NCBI GenBank assembly: GCA_025060325.1
Contig: JANXBW010000005.1
Coordinates: forward strand, 1-64,000
Direction of reading: 5' to 3'
DNA from: Thermoguttaceae bacterium
GTDB lineage: Bacteria; Planctomycetota; Planctomycetia; Pirellulales; Thermoguttaceae
Length of the DNA stretch: 64,000 bases
The position numbers and the translations under genes were made by a program. Below are positions 1-10,448 of this stretch, one piece after another (within the stretch, counting starts at the first letter, position 1; every line of letters starts with the position of its first letter). Under the pieces are notes generated by a model. It was not told the origin of the DNA, ran no database searches, and saw nothing but the letters and a program-made list of their open reading frames with translations.

Positions 1-459
1 TAAAACGCCTGTACCGGCACTCCGCAGGCGGATGGGAGGGCGCCAGGCGGAAGCGCCGCAAGTCTTTTCGGTTACCCAGTTGCCCTTTCATGTAAGCCAC
101 CCGGAAAGAGCGGGCAGGTTTGGGCCAATTGTCGAGGGCATGTTCTAAAACTGCCTTAACGCAAAGTTAGCTCTCCGGGAGGGTTGGCTGGAACGACGGA
201 GAACCGGTAGCTAGTAAAGCGGTACCTGGATCGGTATCCAGCAAGCCCAGTTGCGCTGCTTGTCCGTGAAGGTTCCGACGGACAATCCGCAGATAAATGG
301 TGCGTTCCTGAGGCAAAAGGTGGACAATAACCCTCTGTCCTCTTGCTCGGCTTGCGGGAGCCTACCAAGAGCACGGGTGAGAAGCGCGGTTACGGCTCTA
401 AGTGAAGCTAAAGAGCCTGTGTCAAAATGACTTCCAAGGAACTTGTAGCAAGTCAGGCC

Positions 460-880
460 TCAGGCGACGGTAAGGAAGGGGTGGTGGAGCTCGGCGCCGC
501 GCTCGTACCGGATGGGGAGTCGAGGATATTGGTCGAGCCAAGTGATACTCCATTCCACTACTCAGCGGTATTTTTCCAGGGGATGGGCCTCCGGGTGGTG
601 TAGCGCGGCAATAGGGGCTCAATGCTCCGACCGCGGAAGGCTTGGCAGTGAGGCTCGCTGTGGTCGCCCCTTCCGCTGAAAGTTGCCGGGGTCGCTGAGG
701 GCGAGCCCCGGGGCTCGGGAAAGGAGGGATTTTGTCCACAGGAGGGAGCAACTGCTTGAGATCGTGCTCATTAGCGCTCCCCGGATTGACGGCCAAGGGA
801 ATGCCTAGGCCATCGGTCAACACTTAATGGTTGCCGCTCCCTTTTTACCTTCATCACTCGGGTTCGGTCCCGATTGCTCC
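460..880 (-). pseudogene. Decayed IS5-type transposase remnant
   Basis: On the minus strand, pieces of an IS5-family DDE transposase appear in order but in different frames. First comes SGPNPSDEGKKG, then TDGLGIPLAVNPGSANEHD (the usual DG-G-PL-AN-HD block). A degraded SEPHCQAFRGRSIEPLL (normally SEPHRQALRARGIEP) follows, and the C-terminal block SITWLDQYPRLPIRYERG ends in FLTVA and a TGA at 460-462. The last block matches the ERT-WL-RRLR-RYER region of the family. At least three frame changes and an in-frame stop make it non-functional. The N-terminal third upstream of about 880 is not recognisable, so the 5' edge is approximate. Inverted repeats belonging to it were not found. Confidence 0.82.
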
Positions 881-1692
881 CCAAAAACGGCCCACATTCA
901 GGGCCACACCCACCGTTGCCCATTGCTTTCCGCTCAAGATGTCCTCATTCGGGTAATGCTCCATAGTGACGAGTCCATTCTTGGAAGTTGTGGCCTTTCC
1001 CCCCGTCCCCAGCCCAAGGCGGAGTCGCGCTGTTTTTGGTCGATTTCTGTCAAAGCGAAAACTGCCCCTTTCGGCCGAAAACCTTTCCAAACCTCTTCCC
1101 CAAGGATTTTGAAGACATTCTCTCCGTGGTGGGCGGGAGGCGATTATTCACACGGAGCACCGGGGCTGGCAGGTCGCAGGTCCGCCGGCAGTTGACCAGC
1201 CAAAACGCGCATGGGATCTTCCATCGGGGTCGCCGTTTTGTCGCCGAACGAGGTGACCAACACGAACGCGTGGGATCTTTGCCCGGCGGCGTACGAATTA
1301 GCGATAAGACCTAGACCAGCCCAAGATCGCGGGGCATCTTCTCCACCAGCTAGCCCACCACCCATGCCACCTACACCGGCGGGAAGCGCGAGTCTTTGGC
1401 CGGCTCCTCTAAGGCTGGTGCCACGCCCCATGGCCGCTAGGCTTTCTTGGCCCGGGAGATGGTCTTGGGAGTGACCTGAAGGCACCGGGTGATTCACCGG
1501 TAGCGGCACCCGACTCCAGGGAAAGCAGGAGCAACACTACCTGCACTTGGCGGTCGCGACGGAGGAGTTCAACACAGATTTTGCGCTCTTCGGGCAAAAG
1601 GCAGAGGGTGGTGCTGCCTTCCATGAATTGGCCCCTATGGCTGAAGGTTTTTTCCAAAGATTTTCCCCCGCGACCTCAGGGCCAAGCCCTTC
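881..1692. other. Gene-free stretch
   Basis: No convincing coding frame on either strand. Short open frames here have no domain signature or ribosome-binding site. It may hold the ruined 5' part of the neighbouring transposase remnant, but nothing could be aligned by eye. Bases 1-459 are equally featureless. Confidence 0.5.
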
Positions 1693-1821
1693 TAAATAGC
1701 TCCACAACGGAAGTGTAGCGCTAGACAGCTTGCCGGTATTAGTCGTAGAGAAAGCCGAGCCTTTTTAGACGGAAAGATCAAGTTAAGCCGGTTGTGCTTT
1801 CCTTCCCCCGTCGAGCTATTT
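1693..1821 (-). repeat. MITE-like inverted-repeat element, copy C (diverged)
   Basis: A 129-bp segment starts TAAATAGCTCCACAACGG and ends CGAGCTATTT. Read on the minus strand, its end block (AGCGCTACACTTCCGTTGTG, then GAGCTATTTA) equals the right end of copy A at 59029-59158, and the internal block AACTTGATCTT also matches. The rest of the interior has diverged. It has no coding capacity. Confidence 0.7.
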
Positions 1822-1878
1822 GCTTGGCAAGATCGAGTTACGTTGCCGGGGCTATCCTTCGCGTCTAGAGCTGTCTAG

Positions 1879-2799
1879 TTATCGTCGGGAAGACCGCACC
1901 CCGATGCGAAATCGCCGCGACCGATGAGACAGAAACCGGAGTAGCGGGAGCTCAAGTGGCTCGGACCGGCGAACCAGATACCACTCCGCTTGGAGTCGCC
2001 CCGCGATTTCCCGCACCTGTTCCAAAAATTGTCGCAGGGCCTCCAGATATCCTTGGCGATAAGCTGCCGGATGGCAGCGAACTCTGATCGGCAGCTCGGC
2101 ATCCTCGAACACCATCGGTGTTCGGAAAGGAAATTCTAGCTCGTCTTCGTGGAGGATTTGGAAGATAACCACCTCATGGTTAGCCGCCCGCAGGTGGTGG
2201 ATGGCTGCTTCCAAGTCTGATAGCTCAAGCAGCAGGTCGGAAATAATCACCCAGATGCCCCGCTTTGTAAACGACTTGGCTGCCTCTTGAACGACCACGG
2301 TAAGTTGCGTTTTCTGGCAAGGCGTGCACTGACTTAGGGCTTGCAGTATGTCCTCAAGATGTCGCTGGTGATTGCGGTGCGGCAAACGGTGGCGGATTGC
2401 TTCGTCGAAGGTAATGCAAGCCACATCATCCTGCTGCCTGAGGACAAGATGGGCCAAACAGGCTGCCAAAGTGGCGGCACAGTCGAATTTTGTTTGCAAC
2501 GGTTTGCCGTAACCCATGCTTGCGGAAATATCAACGACAAGTGTCAGCGGGAGGGTGGTGTTTTCTTCGAATTGCTTGACGTAAAGCCGATCGTGCCGTG
2601 CCCACACCCGCCAATCCACGTGCCGAAGCTCATCGCCCCAGGTGTACTGACGGTGTTGAACAAATTCGACCGATTGGCCGCAGTAGGGACTTCGGTGCCG
2701 GCCGGCCAGGAGTCCTTCCACGATCTGTCTGGCTTGGAGCTCCAGGCGACCTAGACGCGTGATCACCTCAGGAGGCAAGAATCGCTTGGAGTCGGGCAT
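1879..2799 (-). CDS. DUF58 family protein
   Basis: This 306-residue cytoplasmic protein belongs to the DUF58 family, usually encoded beside MoxR AAA+ ATPases and thought to be the partner or client in a chaperone-like pair. The family hallmark [12 protein letters not shown] lies at residues 59-70, just before a von Willebrand-like core. The metal-site motif DISAS, with D90, S92 and S94, looks intact. There are no membrane segments, so this is the short form without the N-terminal transmembrane pair seen in many DUF58 proteins. The ATG at 2799 lies 32 bases inside the upstream moxR-like gene, indicating translational coupling. The larger vWA and TPR genes often found downstream in such operons are absent; decayed transposon sequence follows. 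The substrate is unknown. Confidence 0.9.
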   Translation of the reverse strand: MPDSKRFLPPEVITRLGRLELQARQIVEGLLAGRHRSPYCGQSVEFVQHRQYTWGDELRHVDWRVWARHDRLYVKQFEENTTLPLTLVVDISASMGYGKPLQTKFDCAATLAACLAHLVLRQQDDVACITFDEAIRHRLPHRNHQRHLEDILQALSQCTPCQKTQLTVVVQEAAKSFTKRGIWVIISDLLLELSDLEAAIHHLRAANHEVVIFQILHEDELEFPFRTPMVFEDAELPIRVRCHPAAYRQGYLEALRQFLEQVREIAGRLQAEWYLVRRSEPLELPLLRFLSHRSRRFRIGVRSSRR

Positions 2800-3823
2800 C
2801 GCGGGATAACTCGTCCTCTTTGCTTGGGGTCCGCTCCAGCAGCCACTGGATAATGGTATCGGCCGAGATATTCTCGCTCTCAGCAGCGAAGTTTAGCACC
2901 AGGCGATGGCGCAAAACAGGTTTGGCCAGGAACTGAATGTCCTCGACAGATACATAGGGCCTGCCGTGGAGAAGTGCTCGGGCTTTAGCGCCCAGGATTA
3001 GAAACTGAACCCCGCGCGGACCGGCCCCCCAACTAAGGTAGCGGCTAATGTCGGCCGGCACGCCCGGCTGGCCGACACGCGTTTGTCGCACCAAAAGAAG
3101 GACATATCTGATCAAATGATCACTTATCGGAACCTGCCGCACAAGTTCTTGCAAAAAAAGAATGTCTTGGCTTGACAGGACCGATTCAACCGGTTGGGTT
3201 GGTGCGGAAGTGCTTCGCCGGGCTATCTCCACTTCCTCTTCGAAAGTGGGATATGTGACAAATATTTTGAGCATGAATCGATCCTGCTGAGCCTCCGGGA
3301 GTGGATAGGTACCTTCCTGCTCGATCGGATTCTGGGTGGCCAAAACATAAAACGGTTCTGGCAGTTTATGCCGGTTTCGTCCGACCGTGACCTGTCGCTC
3401 TTGCATAGCCTCAAGGAGAGCCGCCTGCGTCTTGGGTGGCGTTCTGTTAATTTCGTCCGCCAAGATCACATTGGCGAAGATTGGCCCTGGCAAAAAGCGA
3501 TATTCTCGTGCTCCGGTTGTGCGATTCTCCTGGATGACTTCGGTGCCTGTGACGTCGCCAGGCATGAGGTCTGGAGTGAACTGGATGCGGCTAAACTCTA
3601 AGCTGAGCGTCTGAGCCAAAGTGCTGACCATTAGCGTCTTGGCCAAGCCCGGCACGCCTTCCAAAAGGCAATGTCCGTTAGCAAGAAGCCCGATTAGGAG
3701 TTGCTCCAAAACCTCTTGCTGACCCACGATGATCCGGGAGACCTGCGCTAGGATCTGCTCACGGGCAGCTGCAACACGCGCAAGGGCTTCTTCGGCACGA
3801 CTGAAGCTTATTTCAATTGTCAT
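2768..3823 (-). CDS. MoxR family AAA+ ATPase
   Basis: A 351-residue MoxR-type AAA+ ATPase, a family that remodels or activates partner proteins, often metalloenzymes or envelope complexes. Walker A is GVPGLAKT at residues 56-63, Walker B is VILADEIN at 119-126, and sensor 1 is ATQNP at 162-166. The [10 protein letters not shown] segment typical of the MoxR subgroup follows near 174-183. The C-terminal third is the usual helical lid. It is the first gene of a two-gene operon with the overlapping DUF58 gene. The length is normal for the family and all ATPase residues seen are intact, so it should be active. Its biological client cannot be read from the context. Confidence 0.95.
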   Translation of the reverse strand: MTIEISFSRAEEALARVAAAREQILAQVSRIIVGQQEVLEQLLIGLLANGHCLLEGVPGLAKTLMVSTLAQTLSLEFSRIQFTPDLMPGDVTGTEVIQENRTTGAREYRFLPGPIFANVILADEINRTPPKTQAALLEAMQERQVTVGRNRHKLPEPFYVLATQNPIEQEGTYPLPEAQQDRFMLKIFVTYPTFEEEVEIARRSTSAPTQPVESVLSSQDILFLQELVRQVPISDHLIRYVLLLVRQTRVGQPGVPADISRYLSWGAGPRGVQFLILGAKARALLHGRPYVSVEDIQFLAKPVLRHRLVLNFAAESENISADTIIQWLLERTPSKEDELSRDARLQAILAS

Positions 3824-4114
3824 GGGATCGGTTGAGGCTCCTGGTTAGTGTACAGGAATCAAAAAACCCAAAGCCGCATGATCTGTTTACAATTCATAAT
3901 ACGCCGTTGATTTTTTGCCCGTTTTGCCCAGGCTCTAGATACTAACCGCGTGAATAATCGCGCCAAGCTGGCCTAGGCCCCGAAGGTATCAATCAGCTGC
4001 TTGACGTTCTCCCTGACCCACACAGGGACGCTCTGCACGGAGCCACACCAATCCTGGATGAAGATAAAAGCGGTTCTTCAACGTCCCGACCCCTTCTGAA
4101 AGCTTTGCGGGGAA

Positions 4115-5179
4115 TTACCTTTGGTAAATAGGCAGGGCCGCCTTTTCTAGCTGGAGAATTGTAAGGTTGATAGCCGTCGTATAAACAGGCCCAATATATC
4201 CTTGTGTCCACGAGCCGTCCGGGTTCTGCTCGCGGAGCAAGCGGCTATAGAGGCGGTCGCGGTACTGTCGCCATTCCTCGCCACCGAGCCGATAGAGTGC
4301 CTGAGCGTAATAGTAGTGAGCGTAGTGCCAGTGACCAAGCCCGCGATCGGAAAGGTTGTTCAGGTGGCGCTGGCAATAGGCAAGCAACTTTCGCACATAA
4401 GGACTGTCGTATTCTCCGGCGCTAAATAAGCACGCTATCGCCGCGGCTGTAATCGCGGGACGCCCTCCCCCTCCCTGAGAGTTGTACTGAACGCCTCCGT
4501 CTGGCAAAGTGCAACGGTGAATGTAAGCGATCGCTTTGTCGACGATTTCCTTTGGGACCGGAATGCCCGCGTTGCGGCACCCCCGAAGTCCCTGAACCTG
4601 GGTGACGGTGGTGGATCCTTCGTCAAAGTCCTGTCCGTCGGCCGCGCTGACATAGCCCCATCCGCCTGCTGAGGTTTGTGCCTTACCGGTGAATTCGACT
4701 GCCCGGGTGAGTACGTCGACTAGCTCGCGACGACGTCCTTCGTCCTCTTCTTCCCCCAGGACCTGAGAAAGAAACAACATGGCAAATCCGTGGCCATAGG
4801 TGTACCGATCGTCCTGTGTGGGATCCCCAATCAAGCCGCTGGGTTGACTTCGACTAATGAGATAGTCAACAGCCCGCCGGATATTCGGTGCATAGCGTCC
4901 CTGGGTGGTGGTGGAGCCTTCGCACAAGAGGGCGATCCCAGCCAGCGCTGTCATCGCCGTGGGGTACTGGCCTCCCGCGGCCGTCCAGTGGCCTAGTCCA
5001 CGGGCAGTACCACCGCCCGATTGCTGGGCGGCCAGCCAGTCCAAACCGCGTCGAACGGCGCGGTCAAGCTCCGCCGGATCAACTTGTGCGTGGGTGGCTT
5101 TCGCACAAAGGAAAAAGATGCTCATTAAAATCGCGAAAAGCTTTGTCGTGGTGTCCGGAGGGGCAATTCTACCCGTCAT
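4115..5179 (-). CDS. Exported prenyltransferase/squalene-cyclase-like toroid protein
   Basis: A protein of about 354 residues built from repeated helical hairpins carrying the motif of terpenoid-cyclase/prenyltransferase alpha-alpha toroids, for example AGGWGYVSA and NPDGSWTQ. Bacterial proteins of this kind in planctomycetes are common but rarely characterised. They lack the DxDD-type catalytic set of real squalene cyclases, which I also do not see here. The chosen ATG at 5179 gives a short N-terminus followed by a hydrophobic stretch (LFAILMSIFFLC) and an Ala-x-Ala type cleavage region, so it is probably exported. An in-frame ATG at 5239 with GAGG close upstream is a possible alternative but would leave an oddly long leader. 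It is unrelated in sequence to the flanking MoxR operon. It shares its fold with the C-terminus of the gene at 48166-50457. Confidence 0.85.
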   Translation of the reverse strand: MTGRIAPPDTTTKLFAILMSIFFLCAKATHAQVDPAELDRAVRRGLDWLAAQQSGGGTARGLGHWTAAGGQYPTAMTALAGIALLCEGSTTTQGRYAPNIRRAVDYLISRSQPSGLIGDPTQDDRYTYGHGFAMLFLSQVLGEEEDEGRRRELVDVLTRAVEFTGKAQTSAGGWGYVSAADGQDFDEGSTTVTQVQGLRGCRNAGIPVPKEIVDKAIAYIHRCTLPDGGVQYNSQGGGGRPAITAAAIACLFSAGEYDSPYVRKLLAYCQRHLNNLSDRGLGHWHYAHYYYAQALYRLGGEEWRQYRDRLYSRLLREQNPDGSWTQGYIGPVYTTAINLTILQLEKAALPIYQR

Positions 5180-5540
5180 CTTCAAGCGAGACAACCCGTG
5201 CCGCGAACACCCGGAGGCAATTTCGTTGCTGGCCCTCATCGTCCTCTAAGCTTTTCTACCACGCTGACCTTTCGCCGGTAGATGTCATCTGCACACAAGT
5301 CTGGGAAGGACACCCTAATCTTTCGGGGGCTACATCTATAAAACGCTGATTTGCATCCAGTGGCTACCGGCAGCTGCGATGGGTAAAGAGCTCGCGCTCT
5401 TAGTTCTTCTCCCTGGCCACCGTTAACAGATCCTCTTGCCCAAGGGCCGCCTTCCTAAAATCCTCCGCCCCTTAGATCCATCGCACCTGCCACCGCATTT
5501 GGAGCGGTTTGAGGCCGAAGTCGCGCTCCAAAGCCGCCGG
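5180..5540. other. Intergenic stretch, nothing recognised
   Basis: Between two minus-strand genes. No coding frame, clear terminator hairpin or RNA gene was seen. It presumably holds the promoter of the toroid gene. Confidence 0.4.
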
Positions 5541-8500
5541 CTACTTGGGTTCGGCTGCCCCCATAGCGCGGCGGAGGAGATCGAGTAAACCGGGCAATTG
5601 TGGGGTCGATGGTCCCTCCTCGGCCGGATGGTCTGCCGCTTGCTCGGTAAACGTGATCATTAATCCGGTGCGATGGAGCCTAACGCGGACGGTCTTTTGC
5701 TCGGGATTGCCCTCAATGTCAAGCCGGATACCGGAATTGGGTAGCCGCGTGTCCACAACTTTGGAGCCCGTTCGGCGGTCGATCGCCAAAATGGCAAACT
5801 GTTGTTGGCTCGGGGGGGAATCTTTTTGATCCGCAGATACTGGAATCCATGCAAAAAAAAGCACGGGCAATTCCCACGGTTGATCCACAGGAAGCCAGCA
5901 GTCGGAGACTGTCACTGGCTCTGTCCACATCGGTCGGCCTTCGAGATCACATGCCCACAAAGCAGCTCGGCTAATCCGTTCGCAAGGAACCCCAGCCGGT
6001 GGGTAAGAGCTGAGCTGAGGGGTTCTGCCGGGAGCTTCCGCCAGCCCTAGCGCCAAGAGCTGCCACGAGTTACTGAGGATTTCTAGCCGGCGCCATTGTG
6101 CTTCGGCCATCGGGACCGGCAATTGGGATTCGGTCAGAAGGTTACCATCAGGAAGGCGGTAAATTTGCAAACGTCCGTCCGGATACCACACTCCCAGCCA
6201 TTTTCCCCGGTGCACCTTAAAAACTGCTTGGTGTGGCAAATCCGGCGATTCCCAGGCCCTATTGCCTGTAAACAAGTCCCAGAGGAAAAACCGCTGATAT
6301 GTTTCATCTTGCGAGTGAGCAACGATTTCCCGGCACAACACGCAGTTACCCACAACGACCGGCCCACTCGCTTCGGACTGGCGGCCATTACCCTGCAGCT
6401 CAAAATTTTGCCAGACGAGCCCAGGGGGGAATTTCGTGCGGAGTATCATTTCGCCCAATTCTGCATCATAAACCACACCTTCCTGTCCTTCCCGGGTAAA
6501 CACATAAATAAACTTCCCGTCCGTCGTTACTGTACCTTTGGGGGGTAAATCACGCCTCACCCACAGCCTTTCGCCTGTGAGTGCATTAACGACGGCGAGA
6601 TGATTACGCTGCTTAAATCCGACGTATCGATTGCCGATCGGGAACACTTCAGGTTGGGGAGCATCTGCCGAAAACCTGGCAAACGAAAGCACATCGGCGA
6701 AGCCCGGAATCGTCTGCGCGACCTGGCTCTGGGCCGCGTCTTCGCCGGGGAGACCTTCGCCGCGAAGAGACATTGGCTGCATTTTGACAAGGTCAAACGC
6801 CCAAACGAGGGTTGCTCGGCCTTGGGATCCGAGTGTCAACGTATTCAGCGCTATCGCCTGCGTTTGGCCTTTAACAACAACGAGATGTCCAATTGTCAAA
6901 GCTTGTGAGCTGCCGCGGAAGAAAGTAAACCCGGATAGGTCAGCCAGCTCGGAGATGGGAAACTCCCATTGCTTTCGTCCAAAGCCGTCAAAACCGGCCA
7001 AAATTGGTCGTTCTGTAATAAGCGCTACCCTTAGCTCTTCTGACGAGTCGCCACCATTGGGGCTTACCATGCTAATGGGAACTCGTGTTCGCGGGAGGGA
7101 CAAGGAGCTTTCCCCGACCGAACTTACCTTCGCCCGGAGCGGCCACGAATCAGGAGTTCGCAAGCGTGCTTCAACCCCGGGGTGCCCACTAAATTGTGCC
7201 AATTGATCCGGTGTTTCACCCTCCGGGCCGGCCGCCTTGTCGCCAGCAGCGGCCTTATGCCGCCTTAGCCGGTGGGCAATGGCTCCCCAACGCTGGTTCT
7301 CGTAGTAAAGCCGGAGCAAGGCCTGCTGGGCATCTTGTTGGTAAGGTGCCCCCTCGTCAACTGCAAGACGATTCCACCAATATTCGGCTGCCAAAATTCG
7401 CCCACTTCGTGCCAGCTCCTCGGCGTGCCGAAGCGCCACTTGCCGGCCTTGAGGAAATTGGAAGAAGTAGGCCAACCATTTTTCTCTCACTGTTGACGAA
7501 CCATCCCGGCCCTCCTCCAGCTTAGCGGCACGACCAAGCTCTGACATGTATTGGGAGATCTTCGTCCGAACGGCCGGAGAGCTTTTTTCATATAGTTTGG
7601 CAAGTCGGTGCATCAGCCAATGGCTCGTTCGGACCTCCCAGGTGGCATCAAGACGGAGCCACCCCGGACTCTCCCAGTCCAGCTCGATAAGTCGGCGATA
7701 CGCATCCCACGCCCCTTCCCAATCGTTTTGTTGTTCACGACCCACCGCCAACAGCTGCAAGTACACAGCCCGATCGGCAGGATCTTCCAGGAATTCCTCA
7801 AATTGGGACATGCGAGGAGCAAAATACTCGAAGTCCTTTCGGAGACCCGCCAGGGATGTTTCGCGGAGCCACTCCCGAAGTTCCGGAGTAGGCTGCCGTT
7901 GCCACAGGCTTTCCAGCTCTTCCCAGGCCTGCCGATACTTCCCCTCGTGAATGAGCACCTTGGCCAAGGTGAGCTTTGCCTGGCGGTCATTTGGATCAGC
8001 CGCCAATCGCACTGCTAGATCGGCCCGCAGAGCGGCCGCATCCGGAAACATCGTGAGGCTACTGCCGGAAAGAGAAAACACTCGGCCTTGACAGGCCACC
8101 AAATTACCAAGGGGAATCGGGCGAACAGACCGTAGCACGTTGACGACCCGAAGCTCGGCCAAGTCAACTTCCGCAATTTCCCCAGTAAGCAAAGGCACGA
8201 AGTACTTGGCCCCACTGCGATAACCAATGCCTGCCACCCCTCCCCCGTACGGCAATTCGATCCGCTTTTGCGGTGGCAACGATTTAAGCGAAGGTTGATC
8301 GGTGGGATCTTGCCGGGCGTTCTGCTCCTGGTCCGCCGCGACGGGTAACCCATTTTTCTTGCTCCCACTCAGTTGGGTTTGCTCGGAGGCGGGCGCAAGG
8401 CTCACCAACCGAACCGCCTTTGGCTCCACAAGAATAGCCTGCCCTTGATATGCCCCAGCAATGTACAAAACATCCTCGCGGGGGATCTCCCAGATGAGTC

Positions 8501-10448
8501 GCCCAGTGGATAATTCCAGACAAAAGATCTTCGAGGAATCATTTCCGCCAAAAACCACACGATCTTCGGCAATGAGCGGAATGCCGCCTGCAATAACCGC
8601 GTGAGTCGCTCCCGGCATTGGGTAGGGCACGTTAAGCGGTGCAACTCGACTGTCAATCGAACCGATTTCCTTACCTTTGTAGGGGAAAAACCAAACAAGC
8701 CGACGGGTTAAGATATCCACACCAACGAGTGCTCCAACACCCGTGGGGCAAACCAGGATCCCTTGGTGGTAGCTGGGGGAGAGGCCCGCCGTGCGGAGTC
8801 GCCAGTGCTCGGAGATCGGTTCATCAACGGCTGCCAAGGCCAATTGCCACAGTCGTTTGCCACTGCTTGCTTCTAACTCAATGAGGCGGACTTCCCCCTC
8901 TGAGTACCCAATCGCATAAAGGCGCGACTGGAGCGGGAGGGGCGGCCCGAGGAAAAATACCTTTTCCAGGTTTTTGCCGGGGGTGTCTGTCCGCCCTGAG
9001 ATTTGCCAACGGCGTTTGCCCGTGCGGATGTCGTAAGCGCTTAAGGTGTTCCAAGTGGGTACCGAGCGCAGCTCCCCGGCAGGTCGTCGACCCAAAAGCA
9101 CACCCGGGTAAAAGGCCGCCGTTGGCCAGCCAAGGTCTTCGACCACAAAAACAAGTTGCCCGTCGGTACTTAGTCCGCCAGCCGTGGCATCTCCCCACAC
9201 ACGTAAACGCACGGCTTGCTCAATCACCGGAAGCCATTCCACGTTGATTCCAGAGGCACTGTTAAGGAATGGCTCCCAAATTGTTTCAGGAGAACTTTCC
9301 CAAAGGCGTTTGCCCGTTTTTGCGTCAACTGCTATCAGACTTCGAAGCGTTCGGCAAAGGATTATCTCACCAACCACCAGAGGCATCGATGCGGGTATTG
9401 CCGGTCGCTCCGTGGCCCGATCGTATTCCTCTGCGTGGGTAATTAATTCCTCGAACTCCGGGTAATCAGCCAGGCGGACCTTCCACATCGTGGTAAGGAG
9501 TGGCGCGGCGGTTTGCACTTGCCCGTTCCGCGTGGGCAGTAAACCTAGATAAGCGACACGCTCCTCGCCCTCACGTTGGCAATCTTGAGGTGGCGCCCAC
9601 GGGCCGAAAAGCTTTTTCAACCACTCGATCGGATTGTCCGAATCGGAAAACCATGGGATCAGTTGCCCCTCCCCCCTAGGCACGGTGCTCGCGGCGGCTT
9701 GCTGAATTTCTTGAAGCAGACCCTCCGCTTTTGGCTCTTGTCCTTGAGCCAGGTAACAACCGGCAAGGACAATGCCCGCTGCCATTTGCCAGTCCGGCGG
9801 CACTTGGCCCGAATTGTAAACTTGCTGGAGGATCCGGGTGGCTTCCGGGATATGCCCTTCCTGCAGCAACCAATAGGCAGCCAAGAGGCCGGCGCGAACG
9901 CTTGCCTGGGTCCCCGGGAAGCACCCCCAGACATGGAGAAGCCCGCCAAGGTCGCGTACTGCGATTGCCTGGTGCAGCAAGGCCTCGGCTCGGGCTTCGA
10001 ACTGAAGCTGGTAAAGCTCCTGAGCGGGCTTGGGGAGGGACCTGAGGAGGAGGTCGGCTTCGTTTTTAAGGGATCGCGGCTCGGCCGCAGAGGCTCGTTC
10101 CGGCAAAAAATAATCGTCAGGCGCTAGCAAAACCTCTTGCAGGCGCTCAATGGCCTCGCTATAACGTTGAGCCATAATCAGCGCCCGGGCTTCCTCCAAA
10201 AGGCGGACTTTTTCCCTTGGTGGGGGAGGAAGGAGACCTGCCGCCGGTGATTTGTTTTTGTCGGATGCGTCCGAAGTCTCCGCGGGGATGCCTTGTGCGG
10301 TGGCGGGGCGGAGGTTAACATCCTGCCCGTTAACAACTTCGGATCCGGCAAATACACTCCAGGCTATCCAGCCTAGACCGCAAAGGATCCCCGGTGTCAC
10401 AATTGCAAGTCGAGCCGTATTTCGTCGCGCGCCGGGCGGAAGATTCAT
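5541..10448 (-). CDS. Giant membrane-anchored PQQ-repeat/TPR protein
   Basis: About 1635 residues from the ATG at 10448, chosen because it places the hydrophobic anchor (residues about 12-34) close to the N-terminus; an in-frame start at 10529 is possible. A helical TPR-like region (about 75-260) precedes a first PQQ-like beta-propeller (about 355-760) with blade motifs such as VDAKTGKRLWE and LSTGRLIWEI. A second TPR stretch (very roughly 800-1100) includes AWEELESLWQRQPTPE. A second propeller runs from about 1150 to 1600 with NALTGERLWVRR and LFTGNRAWESP. These blades lack evidence of PQQ cofactor chemistry; in planctomycetes such proteins are thought to be envelope scaffolds. It is probably anchored in the cytoplasmic membrane facing outward. 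No enzymatic function can be assigned. It appears monocistronic. Confidence 0.88.
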   Translation of the reverse strand: MNLPPGARRNTARLAIVTPGILCGLGWIAWSVFAGSEVVNGQDVNLRPATAQGIPAETSDASDKNKSPAAGLLPPPPREKVRLLEEARALIMAQRYSEAIERLQEVLLAPDDYFLPERASAAEPRSLKNEADLLLRSLPKPAQELYQLQFEARAEALLHQAIAVRDLGGLLHVWGCFPGTQASVRAGLLAAYWLLQEGHIPEATRILQQVYNSGQVPPDWQMAAGIVLAGCYLAQGQEPKAEGLLQEIQQAAASTVPRGEGQLIPWFSDSDNPIEWLKKLFGPWAPPQDCQREGEERVAYLGLLPTRNGQVQTAAPLLTTMWKVRLADYPEFEELITHAEEYDRATERPAIPASMPLVVGEIILCRTLRSLIAVDAKTGKRLWESSPETIWEPFLNSASGINVEWLPVIEQAVRLRVWGDATAGGLSTDGQLVFVVEDLGWPTAAFYPGVLLGRRPAGELRSVPTWNTLSAYDIRTGKRRWQISGRTDTPGKNLEKVFFLGPPLPLQSRLYAIGYSEGEVRLIELEASSGKRLWQLALAAVDEPISEHWRLRTAGLSPSYHQGILVCPTGVGALVGVDILTRRLVWFFPYKGKEIGSIDSRVAPLNVPYPMPGATHAVIAGGIPLIAEDRVVFGGNDSSKIFCLELSTGRLIWEIPREDVLYIAGAYQGQAILVEPKAVRLVSLAPASEQTQLSGSKKNGLPVAADQEQNARQDPTDQPSLKSLPPQKRIELPYGGGVAGIGYRSGAKYFVPLLTGEIAEVDLAELRVVNVLRSVRPIPLGNLVACQGRVFSLSGSSLTMFPDAAALRADLAVRLAADPNDRQAKLTLAKVLIHEGKYRQAWEELESLWQRQPTPELREWLRETSLAGLRKDFEYFAPRMSQFEEFLEDPADRAVYLQLLAVGREQQNDWEGAWDAYRRLIELDWESPGWLRLDATWEVRTSHWLMHRLAKLYEKSSPAVRTKISQYMSELGRAAKLEEGRDGSSTVREKWLAYFFQFPQGRQVALRHAEELARSGRILAAEYWWNRLAVDEGAPYQQDAQQALLRLYYENQRWGAIAHRLRRHKAAAGDKAAGPEGETPDQLAQFSGHPGVEARLRTPDSWPLRAKVSSVGESSLSLPRTRVPISMVSPNGGDSSEELRVALITERPILAGFDGFGRKQWEFPISELADLSGFTFFRGSSQALTIGHLVVVKGQTQAIALNTLTLGSQGRATLVWAFDLVKMQPMSLRGEGLPGEDAAQSQVAQTIPGFADVLSFARFSADAPQPEVFPIGNRYVGFKQRNHLAVVNALTGERLWVRRDLPPKGTVTTDGKFIYVFTREGQEGVVYDAELGEMILRTKFPPGLVWQNFELQGNGRQSEASGPVVVGNCVLCREIVAHSQDETYQRFFLWDLFTGNRAWESPDLPHQAVFKVHRGKWLGVWYPDGRLQIYRLPDGNLLTESQLPVPMAEAQWRRLEILSNSWQLLALGLAEAPGRTPQLSSYPPAGVPCERISRAALWACDLEGRPMWTEPVTVSDCWLPVDQPWELPVLFFAWIPVSADQKDSPPSQQQFAILAIDRRTGSKVVDTRLPNSGIRLDIEGNPEQKTVRVRLHRTGLMITFTEQAADHPAEEGPSTPQLPGLLDLLRRAMGAAEPK

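Noticed and set aside
1409-1657. An 82-codon minus-strand frame that starts like LPEERKICVELLRRD
   Set aside because: The first part resembles a helix-turn-helix start, but the rest is low-complexity and no neighbour supports it; possibly decayed.
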